Shown here piece after piece: positions 40,848 through 53,100 of a stretch of 64,000 nt of DNA. Position numbers and translations under genes: made by a program. The stretch spans positions 1 through 64,000 of the forward strand of contig JAPMXV010000055.1 in the NCBI GenBank assembly GCA_026936335.1, given 5' to 3'. Under the pieces are notes generated by a model that searched no databases, was not told the origin of the DNA, and saw only the letters and a program-made list of their open reading frames with translations. The stretch is from Mantamonas sphyraenae (Eukaryota; CRuMs; Mantamonadidae). Numbering within the stretch: the stretch's first letter is position 1; every line of letters begins with the position of its first letter.

Positions 40848-41128
40848 TCACCCCTGGCGCTGCTTGTGCCTCGGGTTCTTCACGCAGATCACCCGCAGAG
40901 TCTTTTGTCGCTTCACCACCTTGCATGCCTCGCAGATCGGCTTGATCGCTGCTCGCACCTTCCTGTAGGTCGCCCAGTGCGAAAAGCGCGAAATCAACCC
41001 GACCCGTTTCGTGTGTCAGTCCCACCCTAGGTCCGTCTGCCCCTTTTGCCATCACACTCGATCTGCTCCCTTTTCCTCCCCAACCCCTCTCTCTGCCAAC
41101 TGTCTCCCACTTCAACGTTCACTCACAT
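40848..41128 (-). CDS. MRPL36: Bacterial-type ribosomal protein bL36, mitochondrial; start codon split by an intron
   Basis: A 38-aa protein with almost the same size and pattern as bacterial bL36: [20 protein letters not shown] then [16 protein letters not shown]. The zinc ligands Cys11, Cys14, Cys27 and His33 are in place. Coding sequence is 40962-40848, and its first base is the G of the initiator. The AT comes from 41128-41127, across intron 40963-41126 (GTGAGT...CCTACAG, 164 nt). No ATG precedes AAG-GTG-CGA contiguously, and the splice gives exactly M-K-V-R. It belongs to the large mitoribosomal subunit near the peptidyl-transferase region. No presequence is visible, so import signals must be internal unless an alternative 5' exon exists. 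It is shorter than typical ORF cut-offs and divergent to BLTP1 (60 bp). Confidence 0.85.
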
Positions 41129-41188
41129 TTGGATGAGATTGCACTGGACAACCGCGCGCCTCGACGCAAAGCTCCGGCCGAATCCACC

Positions 41189-44100
41189 ATGTCCAGCACT
41201 CCCGCGGGCGGCTCCGAGATCCTTGCGTCCCAGTTTGTAGCCTTTGGGTTTGCTTCTCTCGGCTTGGGCCTCCTCATTATCTTCTATCTCTTCTTCTCTG
41301 CCCGCCTCTTTGCCCTCGTGGTCACCTCCCTGGCCAACTGGCTTCTGCCTCGTGACACCTATTTGAAAATATGTACGTCATGCCAAATGGACCCACACCT
41401 CTCCACCCTCCCTACTGCCCACCTGCTCACACTCTGCCCTTCCTCCAGCATCCATCAACGTCGCCCTCCTCGGCGGACGCCTCCTCATTCGCGGCCTCAG
41501 TTACACAACCAAAGATCGCTCCATACGCGCCGTGGACGTCGTCGTCACCTTTCGCTGGTGGCGCCGTCACTGCAGGGGTGCAGGCAAGGTGGCCAACGAA
41601 GGTCCGTTCTCCATCTGCATCCCTCCTTCCCATTGCCTGGCGCTGCTCTGCCACTTTCGCCGCGCGCTCACATTCCCACTCGCCCGTCCCCATCCCCACA
41701 CAGCCGCCCAGCCTCCCTGCCGCCTCGAGATTGAACTCATGGGCTTCGAGTACCTCGTATACAACAACTCTCTGCAGTACGACCACCTGCAAGACATCCT
41801 TGACAACCGCGAAGCCGGCGTGTCTCTCATTCCAGGTACGTCACCTGCCCCCTGCCGCTTCCACGCCTCCACACCCCTCTCGCCTCCACGTTGCTCACCA
41901 TGTGCCCTTCCCCCCCCACACACACAGACATGCTCAATCCAAATGCAGGCCTCGACAACGTGCCCGACAACCACGACGACGAAGGCCTCCCCATGTTCTA
42001 CCGCCTCGTGCCCACCACAAAGTTTGTCATTCGCCAGGGCTGCTTCATGATCGGCAACCCCAAACTCCAGTACATTGCCTCCATCGCCTTTGACAGATGC
42101 GAGGGCCTCCACACACACATGGACGCCGCCTGGAAGTCTGATCTCTACCGTGTCACAACCTCCGCCAGCTTCTTCCGACCTCGTGTCGACGTCATCGAAA
42201 ACTCTGAATACGAGGAACAGCGTGACACACACACACGCACACAGAACGAAGCCGAAGAGTATGTGTACTGCCCGCGAATGCCCCGTCTCCCCATGATCCT
42301 CCCCCGCTCACAACACACCCGCGCCCCTCGTCACCTCTCAGCTTCTTTACAAACGCCCTCGATGACTTCAAGTCCTTTTTCAAGGACATGCGCTTCGCCT
42401 TTGGCGGTCCAGATGACTCGCCTGCACCAGCCAAACCCAAATCGGCGCAGCAACGCCAACGCGCCTTCACCGCCTCGGCAAAGTCCCAATGGGCTGGCCT
42501 TCCAAGGTTCGCCTACTTCAAATCCATGGTCCGCAACTATGAGTATGCCATGGAAGAGGCCCTTCTTTCTGCGGACATCCTCTCCCTCGAGTACGTCTTT
42601 GACCAGCCGGGCGTCAGCCGATCAACCGAGAATGTCCTCAACTACCAGCTCACTGCCCCGCAGCAGTCTCTAAGCGTCACCAGCAACAACACCACTCTCA
42701 AGTACGGCCCTTGGACTGACCGCCAGCGTGCCTTTTTCATGGAATACTTCTATGCACCCGATTACGCCGTTCAGCCCAAGTACGAACCCAAGAAGGGCCT
42801 CCGCCGCGAGTATGTCAACCTCGACGTCCACCTACGCTTCCAGGGCCACACACACATCAACGTTCCCTTTCGCGAGTTTTCCAAGGACGACAAGTACGAG
42901 AGTCTCGATGAGTGCACTGCACAGAGCATCGACATCACCACTGACGAAGACACCACCGTCGAGTGGGACTACCCTTGGGTCTGCCTCTCCGAAGCAGGCA
43001 CAGCCTCTCTTGTCAACCTCACCTTTCGCGAGTGCGACCTCAGCACAAGCCTCACCGACACCAGCCTCCTGCGCGCGCGGGAGTGGCGCTTCCGCCTCTT
43101 TATGCAGTATCCGCGCCAGTGGAACGACCAGACGGACTGGGAGATCCAAACTCAGCTCTACTCCCCGCAGATCTTCCTCTTGTACAACCACATCACCCTC
43201 CTCAAAGACCTCGTCGCCGATTTCACCTTTGGCGACCCCCCCGACCTTCGCCACTTTATTCCCTGTACATACACCTACAACGTCTCCCTCTACGACTACG
43301 AACTCTTCTGCAATGTCAACGAGCAGAACATCATCTTTGATCCAAACACAGACCTCGACCTCAACGCCCACATGTGTTTCCGCGGCCCGGAGATGAGTGT
43401 CCGCCTCTTCACTCCCTACCTCAAATTCCAGGCGCCCAACTCCGAGGTCAAGTACGAGTTCTACATGCAGGACCTGGGCGTGCGTCTCCACCTGCCAAAG
43501 GGCAACTCCATCCGCGACCACTTTCCAGACCTCCACCAGCGCGACTTTGTTTCGGTCGGCATTTTGAAGCTGTCCGGCTCCTACGTCTTTCACTACAAGT
43601 ACAACGAGACCTACCTCGACTCTATGCTCCTCTTTATGGACATGGAGCGTGTCGATGTCACCCTCCACGGCTTCTACGTCCGCTACCTCATGTTTCTCAA
43701 AGACAACTTCTTCGGCTACTGCCGCGACTCGGCGCAGCTCCACGAACGTGTCGCCCAGCTGCGTCAGCAGCAAATCCAGCAACAGCGCACCATCCTACAG
43801 CAAAACCAGCGCTATCAGGCCCAGTTCCAACAGAGTGCAGGCATCAACACACGAGGACGTGCACAGTCCGTACACATTCCCGGCGCCGCAGGTCCAGGTC
43901 CAAGTGCTGGCGCAGGCGCAGGTGTGGGTGCACCTACAAACAGCATCATGGCAGGCGTTGCCGACCTCGCCGAAGATCCACTCACTCAGGACAGCACCTA
44001 CGAGGAAGAACGCACCCCAGAGAACCGCTTTGAGCTTTACGTCTACCTCAACATCCACGACACAACCGTGCACTTCCCTCCCCTCATGTACAGCGACCGT

Positions 44101-47100
44101 GACCCGGCCACCATGTCCTGTGCCGATATCCTTCTCGAGACACGCACCATCAGCGAGTACCAGGATCTGTTTGTCAACGTGTCCCCCCTCCAGCTCAAGA
44201 TTCCCGTCCCGGACGACCTGCGCACAAGTCCCTTTCTGCGCACCTTTGACATCACCAACCGCAGCTTCGTCAATATCGACGGCCTCACCTTCAAGAGCTA
44301 CTCCCTGTATGGCCCCCCGCCTGAGGAGACCACCTACCACACCATCACGCGCATTGCCGTCGGCCAAGTCACTGCGCAGGTGTTGCCCATCCAGCTCATT
44401 CGCATGGGCGACTGGAGTTCTTCCTTTCAGTTCCATCTCGCAAACCGTGAAAACGCCCTTGCCACAGAATTCTCGGCCCAGATCGATCCGGTCATCAGTA
44501 GACTCTTTCTCAACACAGAACGCATCCACGTGGGAATGTGGGGCAACAACTCCGTCAGCGAGATCCATCTTTCCGACGGCATCGTCATGGAGACTGACTC
44601 CTGGATCAGCCGCCTCTACCACACCAAGCTCGTCGTCGCCATTCCCGAGCTTCTTCTCAAGCACATGAGCCCCAACATTATCATCACATCGAAGCCGCAG
44701 CACAACGCCGCCGCCGCCGCCGCTGCACGTCGCAAAAGTCACCACCGGCGCAGTCGCTCGTACACCGGCAACACGTCGCAGCCTGCAATCATTATGGAGG
44801 AGGACGAGACAGACGTGGGTGTGGAAGCCACCACCACCACCGCCTCCTCCTCCTCGTCATCCGCCACGTCCTCCTCTGCCTCTGCATCATCCTCCTCCTC
44901 CGCTGCCGACAGCAAGGTTGGTGCGGGCGTGGGCTCACCTGCAGCTGGATCTACGTCTGGATCTTCCATTGCCCAGGGGGGTGCCAACAAGGTCAACGGC
45001 ACAGACGGACATGGTACAAGCAACGCTGCCACCGGCTCAGGTGCCGCTTCCAAGTCCGCTCCCAAGGACATCCACTTCGACTCGGGCAAGTGGTACGAAG
45101 TGGGCACCGCCACACTCTCGTTCAACGTCTCTGTATACACCAAAAAGGCCAACTGGGAGATGGACGCGTGGCGCCAGCTTGAGTTTCTGCGTAAGGAGGA
45201 CGGTGGACGAGGGCGTCCAACGCGCCGCATGCCCGATCTGTGGGAGGACATGCCTCCCCTGTACGATCCACTCGAAGACTCCTACCTCATGGACCTGTTT
45301 GACTCGGACTACGACCCGGCAGACGAGACCATGGCCGGCGATGAAACGATCACCGAGAGCGAACTCAGTGCTCTCAACTCGTCCGCATGGACAGCAGACA
45401 GCGTGTCCACGTCCTTGCCTGCCACAGGACCTGCTGCAGACTCACAACCGGAGCGCGATCTGTACGGCACCGACCCTGCCGTCTCGACATCCGCCAACGG
45501 TCCCATTATGCACCACGACCACCGCGACCCATACGCGCCACCCAACAACCACCAGATCAACCTGGCTGGGGAGGACAGCGACGGCAGCACAAGCTCCGAC
45601 GATTCCTTCCACGAGTTTGGCCGCCGCCGTCGTCGCCCCTCTGTGACACGCAAGGACAGTGTACTGGGTGGCACTGGACCCGGTGTGGGTTCGCTCAGTC
45701 GTTCCACCCTTCGAGCACACAATGACGACGGTACACAGCAGTCTCCCGCACACAGAGTCGCCGACGTGGGCGACGACGACGACAACCAGTCCACAGGCTC
45801 GTCCACATCCACATTCTACAGCGCAGCAAGCGACTTTGAGATCAGTGGTGAATGGCTGGCCCAGGACGACGGCAATGTCCAAGAAGAGACAAGCACCGAG
45901 GACGACGGCGACGAGCAATGGGTGCTGGCGCCGTCCGGATATTCCGAGGACGCGCGCAGCAACAGCTTGAGCAGCAGCAGCGAGTACATGACCCCACGTG
46001 GTAGCATCAGCTCGGACGCAGACGTGTTCTTCGACGCAGACTCGGACTTGGGCAAGCTGGGCATGGACAGCAGGCAGCAGTCGTCACAGCAACAACCATA
46101 CACATATGGCAAGCAAAGAAGCAATTCGCGCACAGGATCACTGTTGGGGCCTGCCCAAGGCGCAGCCAAGCTCGGCGAGCGCAGACCCAGCACGCGCAAC
46201 ATGATGCGCAGGCAATCTGTGCACGGAGCCGCCACTCTTCAGAAGCAGGGTTCGCGTCACAACCTTGGCAGCATGAGCGGAGGCGCGCCCGCAAAGCTCA
46301 AGCGCATCCCGAGCAACTTTGACGTCCTAAATCCGACGGCCGACCAACCCATCAGCGTAGCTCGTCCAACAACAGAGGACGAGGACTCTGAAGCGATGTA
46401 TGACGAGATGAACATGGTTTCGGGCGACTCCGAGTCCTTTGACTCAAACTCGCCCCTCATCCATGCCTATCGTCACCTGCTGCAGCGGTACAGCTTCCGC
46501 GGCCACGACGAGCGGCCCGACCAGCCGTTCCAGGTGCACGGCAAGAAACCACACGACCAGTTGGCATCTGTGCTCACCATCCCTTCATCATCCAGCTGGA
46601 CCGACTCGCAGACAGGACAGCTGCCAACCCGTGGAGGACCGTATGGAACCCGCTCGTCGCGCCACAGCCTGCACAGTCCGCACGCAGGCCTCGGGCCGCA
46701 TTTCCAGTCACCGAACGGCACTCCGGGCATGTTTGCAGAGCCATACGCAGCCACACACATCGACATGGATGAATACATGGCGCGAGGCTTCGGCTCGTCT
46801 GGAAACCGCGAAGCCGATGCGTCGACCGCCCTGTCCTCCGCCAAGGAAGGAGGTGTGACCACCGTGTATGTTCTGAGCTTCAACCGAGCTGTCGACTTGT
46901 TGGTGACGCCAGAGTTGCTTCCTGGTATGGCCGAGGTCCTTGAGCAGTTCATCCCGGCCGACCTCGACGTCGATGCGGTTCTGGACAAGCTGCACCTACA
47001 GAGCGAGGCAGACCACTTGGCTGAAGTGTACAAGAAGCAGAACAACAGCACACAGTTTGTTCTCTCCGTACCTGCTGTCAACATCACCATGCTCCAGGCC

Positions 47101-50100
47101 GTGTACAGCAAAACGGACTTTGTCAGCAAGTCGCGCGGTGCTCGCCATCGTGGCGCTGGTCGGAAGCCGCAGTCACACTCGTCGTCAGCAGGCTCTTCAA
47201 CCACCGCGTCAACCTCTGGGCGCCGTCGCATGCAGGGTGCTTCCCGCAGTCCGCGGCAAATTGCCATGTACGCCACCAAAGTGTTGCTCAACCGCATCGA
47301 CGGCTTCTTTTCCCGCGGCTACAACACGCTGCGAGACAACACCAAGGGCAAGATGGGGCCGCTGGAGTCCATCTCCGCGGCATCTTTCACCGTGTCCAAC
47401 GTGTTGGTGTATGTGGCCGTGCTCTCATCGTCCAAGGGTCGCTTGGACGAGGCACATCGCCGCTTCCAAGGCATCCCGCACGACATGATGTTCCCAGGCA
47501 TGCCACGTGGCATGCCCATTGCCCTCTATCTGAGCATGCACAAAATCCACCTGGAACTGAAGCTGGAAGATAAGAAGGACCACCACGAAAAGAACGCCGT
47601 GTTGGCGGGGCTGGAGCACCTTGCCATGCATGGGGCGTTTGAGTGCCCACAAATCCTGTTGGGCATGGTGGGCATCTGGTCGCTGCACATCAACAACTTT
47701 ATGGAGGTTTTTGGTCGCTTCACAGCTGTGAGCGAGCGCAATCTGGAAGCTGTGCAGGACATGCCCAATCAGCTGGACGAAGAACTGCCCGACGCATCCA
47801 TCAACCACTTTGAAGGTTCTTCTACGCTGTCGGAGCAATCGGTGGAAGTCAAACGCCTGCGCAAGCAGTTCCAGCAAATGAGCACGAGACAGATGGCCAG
47901 CTTCAAAGCCAGCCTGACCCAGGCCAACATGATGGATGATATCCAACGTGCGCACGCGGGACACGCTGCGGCTGCAAGCAACCGGTACCGCCGCACGCGC
48001 CCTGGATCGGGAAACACGACGTCGCCGGCCACGTCACTGTTCACCCCATCCCGTCGAGGCTCGGGTGCATCTCAAACATCTGTGAGCAGCAACCGCAGCG
48101 GGCGCAGCGGACGTGAAGACCGACGTGCAGACAGTGTGGCTCTGCCCGTGGCTCCGTTCTCCATGACCCACACCTTGGGGCAGCGGTCGCGTCTGGGATC
48201 GAGCATGAGCACAACGCCCACCGGCGTCACCTCGTTCTCATCACCACCCGAGAAGCCCCCGCGCGTGGATGCGAGCCATCCACACAAAGGTGTACGACAC
48301 CCGGGCATGCAGTCAGACTGGCAGAACGCACGCTTCCGGACGAGCGGCCGCTCAAACTCCACGGCTCGCAAGCCCATCCAACCCATCCCCGAACCGGGTT
48401 CGTCCACAGGCGACGATGAGGACGATGTGCGCGCAGACTTTTTCGCAGACACCAACCTCGTGCTGGATATTGCCAGCATTGCGCTGAATGTCGTCAAGAA
48501 TGGCGAGCGGTGCAACTCGTTCAGCATGGACCCAGTCCATTTGGCCACCAAAATCAAGTATCTGGCTCCCATGGCAGCTCGTCAGCGCTTGCAGGCGCTG
48601 CAAACCAGTCGATCCGCCCTGCCCGAAGACCGATTAGGTGACGACCACGCCCTGCTTGACGTCACCCTCTTTCTTCAGTTTGACAAGATTTCTGTCAACG
48701 TGACGCCGTCCCTGCTGCGCTTTGCGGAAAAGTTTCGCCGTTCTGGACAGCACACACGCGGTGTGGCCGCACCCCTGCTTGCCACCACTGCAGCCGATGA
48801 GTCGTTCGGTGCAGCGCAGCGCCCCATGTCTGTCCACCCCAACATGCAGGCTCGGTCGTCCGACTCCTCCAGCCTGGGTGCCACCGTCAGCGAATCCATG
48901 GCTCAGTCTACGGCCACCATGCTGCGCCCAGGCGACGCCGGCAATGGCACGCGTGCAAAGTCCCCCTCGCGATCGCCGCGAGGCCACCGCCGCTCATCAT
49001 CAAGCTCGGAGATCGAAGCGCACGGTGGTGCCAGGCCGTCGCTGACCAACTACAGCAACACGTTGGCTGGGAAGCGCATGCATCCCGTGCTGCTTGTGGA
49101 CACAAGCGGGTCGTCCAGCGACGATTTGGTGTCTCCGCTCAAGCCAGACTCTCCATTCTCAGCCATTGACCAGCAGCTCCACCACATCCAGACCTTCAGC
49201 GATACAGTGGCACCTGCGTTTGCCACGCAGGCCATGAAGGACGCAGAGAAGGAACGCGTCGTGGTCTTGCTCAACACCAGCGTCCAATTCCAAGAGGTGT
49301 CGGGCATTGCACGCACGTCGCGCAAGGGTGAGATTGCGCTCACTTTGGGCAACGTCATTGTTTCCTTCGACAGCTACGACGGCGTTCACCTGTCCACGTC
49401 CATTGGCGACACGGACAAAGACGCGCAGCTGCAGTCGTCGGCGGCCGCCTCGATCTCCAAGCTGCAGCTCCAGTTGTTCAAACACCGAGAAATGGGTCAT
49501 CGCAACGCCGAGTTGCGTGCATCCGACATTTTGTTTGACATGGGCATCCGAGATCTGGAGGTGCAGCACGTGTTGTACGAAGTGTTGGAAGGGGAACGCG
49601 CGCACAAGGAGACGTCGCTTGTGGTGCACCTACACACAGCGATGGATGTCAAACTGCCCTCGATGCGCCTGGCAGACTTGCAGCAGGTCACTGCGTTCTT
49701 CAACGTCTGGGCCAAGGCCATCACCCCGAGCGAAGCCAAATCGAGAGCACGCGCGCGCGTGCGTGCAAAGATGCAGCAGGAGGAGAGCGAAAGCAGTGTC
49801 GACTCGGATTCCATGTCCAGTGAGAGCCACAATACGTCCCCACACATGATGCTGCCCAAGGATGGTCGCACAGACACGTCGCTGCGTCGCCAGCTGCAAC
49901 GCCGTCAGCTCGAAAAGGCCCTGCAAATGCAGACCGATGACGTCAACGTCATTGACAGGGTCACTTCTGCCCTCCCTGGCCATGTGCACGACTATGACGA
50001 GGACGAGGAGGATCTAGAGGACGGAGACCACGAGAGTGATGAGGACGACGGTGCTGACGGCAACCCCGATGAGGACCAAGATGACATCGGAGAACAGGAC

Positions 50101-53100
50101 GTGCACGTCGATGTGCATTTCGGCACGTCGTCTTTGGAGGAGGACGAAGATGAGGAGGAAGCGACGATGGAAGGGGACGAGGTGGATGAGAACGACGAGG
50201 ACGACAACGGCGATGAAAACAAGGACAGCAGGCGACAGGGTAATCTGTTCTCGCAATGGAGCACCGGAGTGGAACGCCCGGAGCAACCGACATCACCAGG
50301 AGCAAAGTCGGATGGTAGCGCAGGTGGAAAAGGCGAGGATGACGGCGAGGCTGCATCAGACACGGCAAACGAGGACAACCTATCGACCACGCGCATGGTG
50401 TTTGACCTGCACAACGTCGAGGTGAACACGGAGCTGCTGCCATCGGTGCGCTTCCGATACGCAATCAATCGGCTTGTCAGCAAGGTGGACATGCTGGACG
50501 TGTCCACTGTGTTGGTGGACGTCGACGTTGTCCAGCACGCCTTTGTGTTTGACGACCCACAAGCAGGTGTGCACAATGACGGTGCTCGCGGTGCAACTGA
50601 AGACCACGATGACAACAGCGCACCGTCGTCGCCGCGTTCCCATCGCTCAGACAGTGGTTCCATGCACTCGGCTCGTGCGGCATCGGAGCACTCCATGGAC
50701 GGTGGATCCTCCTCGCAGCGCATGGAAGAGCGCCGCATCGAGCTTGCGCGGCTGCAGGGATCGTTTGTGCTCGACAGCATCCGCAGGGAGCTGGAAGCGT
50801 CGCTTATGCTCGGTTACATGCAGAATGTGATCAACGCAGAGCTGTTTGACAACCTTCTCACGCTTCAAGCGAAGCTGAAGCACGAGGTGAACGACCTGTT
50901 GGAGGAGGGACTGACGCTCGCTGAATGGGACACGAGCGGAGCGTTCACGCTGAACACATCCACCTCCAGCACCCAACAGCGCGGCGATGGCCACGGCTCG
51001 TCCAGTGGACAGGGTGGTGCCGCAGCAGCGGGTGCAGGTGGCCCAGAGGCCGGCAACGATAGCACGGCGGCTTCCAACACTCGCCCCATGCGACTGTCCA
51101 TGCGATTTGCCATGCAGGGCATCCAATTGTTTGTGCAGAGCCATATGACGCAGATTGTCTTCAACTCGGGTGCAGTGAATGTGCTCGTGTTCTCACGGGC
51201 CAACAAAGAGTCCGAGTACATCTGGAAGGGCGAACTGGGCGGCCTCTCCGTGGACGTGGGCCCCATCCCGGGTTCCAAGCTGGACCAGGACACAAGCAGT
51301 GTTTTGGGCTCGGCTGTGTCGGCGGACGACGAGATGATGAGTCAGGCATCAGGTGGAAGCGGAGGTGGCGGTGGGGGCAAGCAACGGCGCCGCTCCGGGG
51401 GCTACAAGCGCAGCATGCGAGGATCAGGAGGAGAAGGCCAGCTGCCCAGCCCTCGGTATGCTCGCATGGCGCGTGCCGAGCAGTATGCCAGTGAAGGGTC
51501 GACAGGATACCGGAGTAGCGGTGGTGGCGGAAGTCGCCACGGATCGGCAAGGTTTGATGGTGTGTGGCCGGGCAACGGAGCACAGGCATATGGTGTGCGC
51601 CGCGACTTGTACGAAGAGGCGTCTGGATATCGGCTGTCTGTGTCGCCGCAACCGAGCGTAAGCTCGATGGCGAGTGCATTCAGCTATGGTTCGGTGGGCG
51701 TCGGGACGTCGGGATCCAAGGACCCGCTGCGCTCCACGGTGCAGGAGGTGTACCAAGGCCGTACGTCCCTGCTCAAGACCACACTCACGGTGCAGAACTA
51801 CCCGTTTAGCAAGCGTAGCACGCGGGAAATTGCTTTCATGCGAGACGAATTTGACGACATGGACGATGAGGCCATCGAATTGTCGTCCAACGGTATCAAC
51901 CTGTGGTTGGGTATGGACGATACGGACGTGATCATCCGGCCGTCGTTCTCCACCCTGGTCAAAGGCATGATGGCACACTTTGAGCAGAACTACGAACGAC
52001 TGCGCGCGAAGCATCAGGCGCTTGACATCGATAGCACCATTGCACGCCACCACCACCACCACCACCACCACCATCACCACCACCATCACAACCGCCATCG
52101 CCGCAGCAGTGACTACGACGGCGGTACACCGCGTGGATCGTCCAGCGTGCACAGCGGATCGGTTCGATCGCACTCGCCGACGGGCTCTATGTACAGCGAG
52201 GAGTCGCTGTCGACGGTGGATTCACCCGAGGGGGGTCCCACTGACACCCCGATGAAGCGAGTGCTGGACAATCTGGACCTGCCTGGCCAGTTCAACGCCC
52301 GGCAGCCCATCATCAAGAATTCGTCAATCAACCTGAAGATGAGTGATACCAGCATCTGGATGCCGTCCAAGGTGAGCGAAGACGGCGAAACGCTGAGCAT
52401 CACCGACACCGCGCTGATGGTGTCTCTGGAGCGCGTGCTGCTGTTTGCTCGGGCAGAGGGGTCCGACGCCACTGCCGATTCGCAGTTGATGAACATGCGC
52501 TCACATGCTGAGCTGTACGACCTCGTGTTCAATGTTTTTGACGGAAGCGACCTGATTGTGGGCCAAGACCAGACGTTCCGGCACAAGCACATGCAGCACG
52601 GCCAGATGAAGGTGGCGCACGCTCAAGCTCAGGTGTACATGCTCAACAAGGCCTCGCAAGGTGAAAAGGGATACCAGTACTTTGTGAGCGCAGACTGCGA
52701 AGGACCACAGCTGGACTTTGCGTCGGATATCATGAGCCAGAGCATGGTGTTCCGTCGCTCGTGGCTTGGAGAGACCAGGGTGGTGAAGCAATCGACCAGC
52801 AGCTCGGGATCTGTGGCCGAAACAGAGACCGCAGGTCCAAGCGGCGGCCACACCGAAACGCAGGAAGATCTGGAGGACCAGGGAAGCATGGAACTGGATG
52901 TGATCATCACAATCAAGTCTGGTCAGTGTCGCTTGCGCCGACTGGGCTACGATTCGACGATGGCGTCGCAGAGCTCGCATGGATCTGGCCGCAGCAACAA
53001 ACAACGTGGTGGCCGCGTCAACACGGGGGGAGGACCGGGCTCGGCATGGCATGCAGCAGGTGCGTCTGAGCACAGGCATGCGAGTGCACACGGGGCTTTC

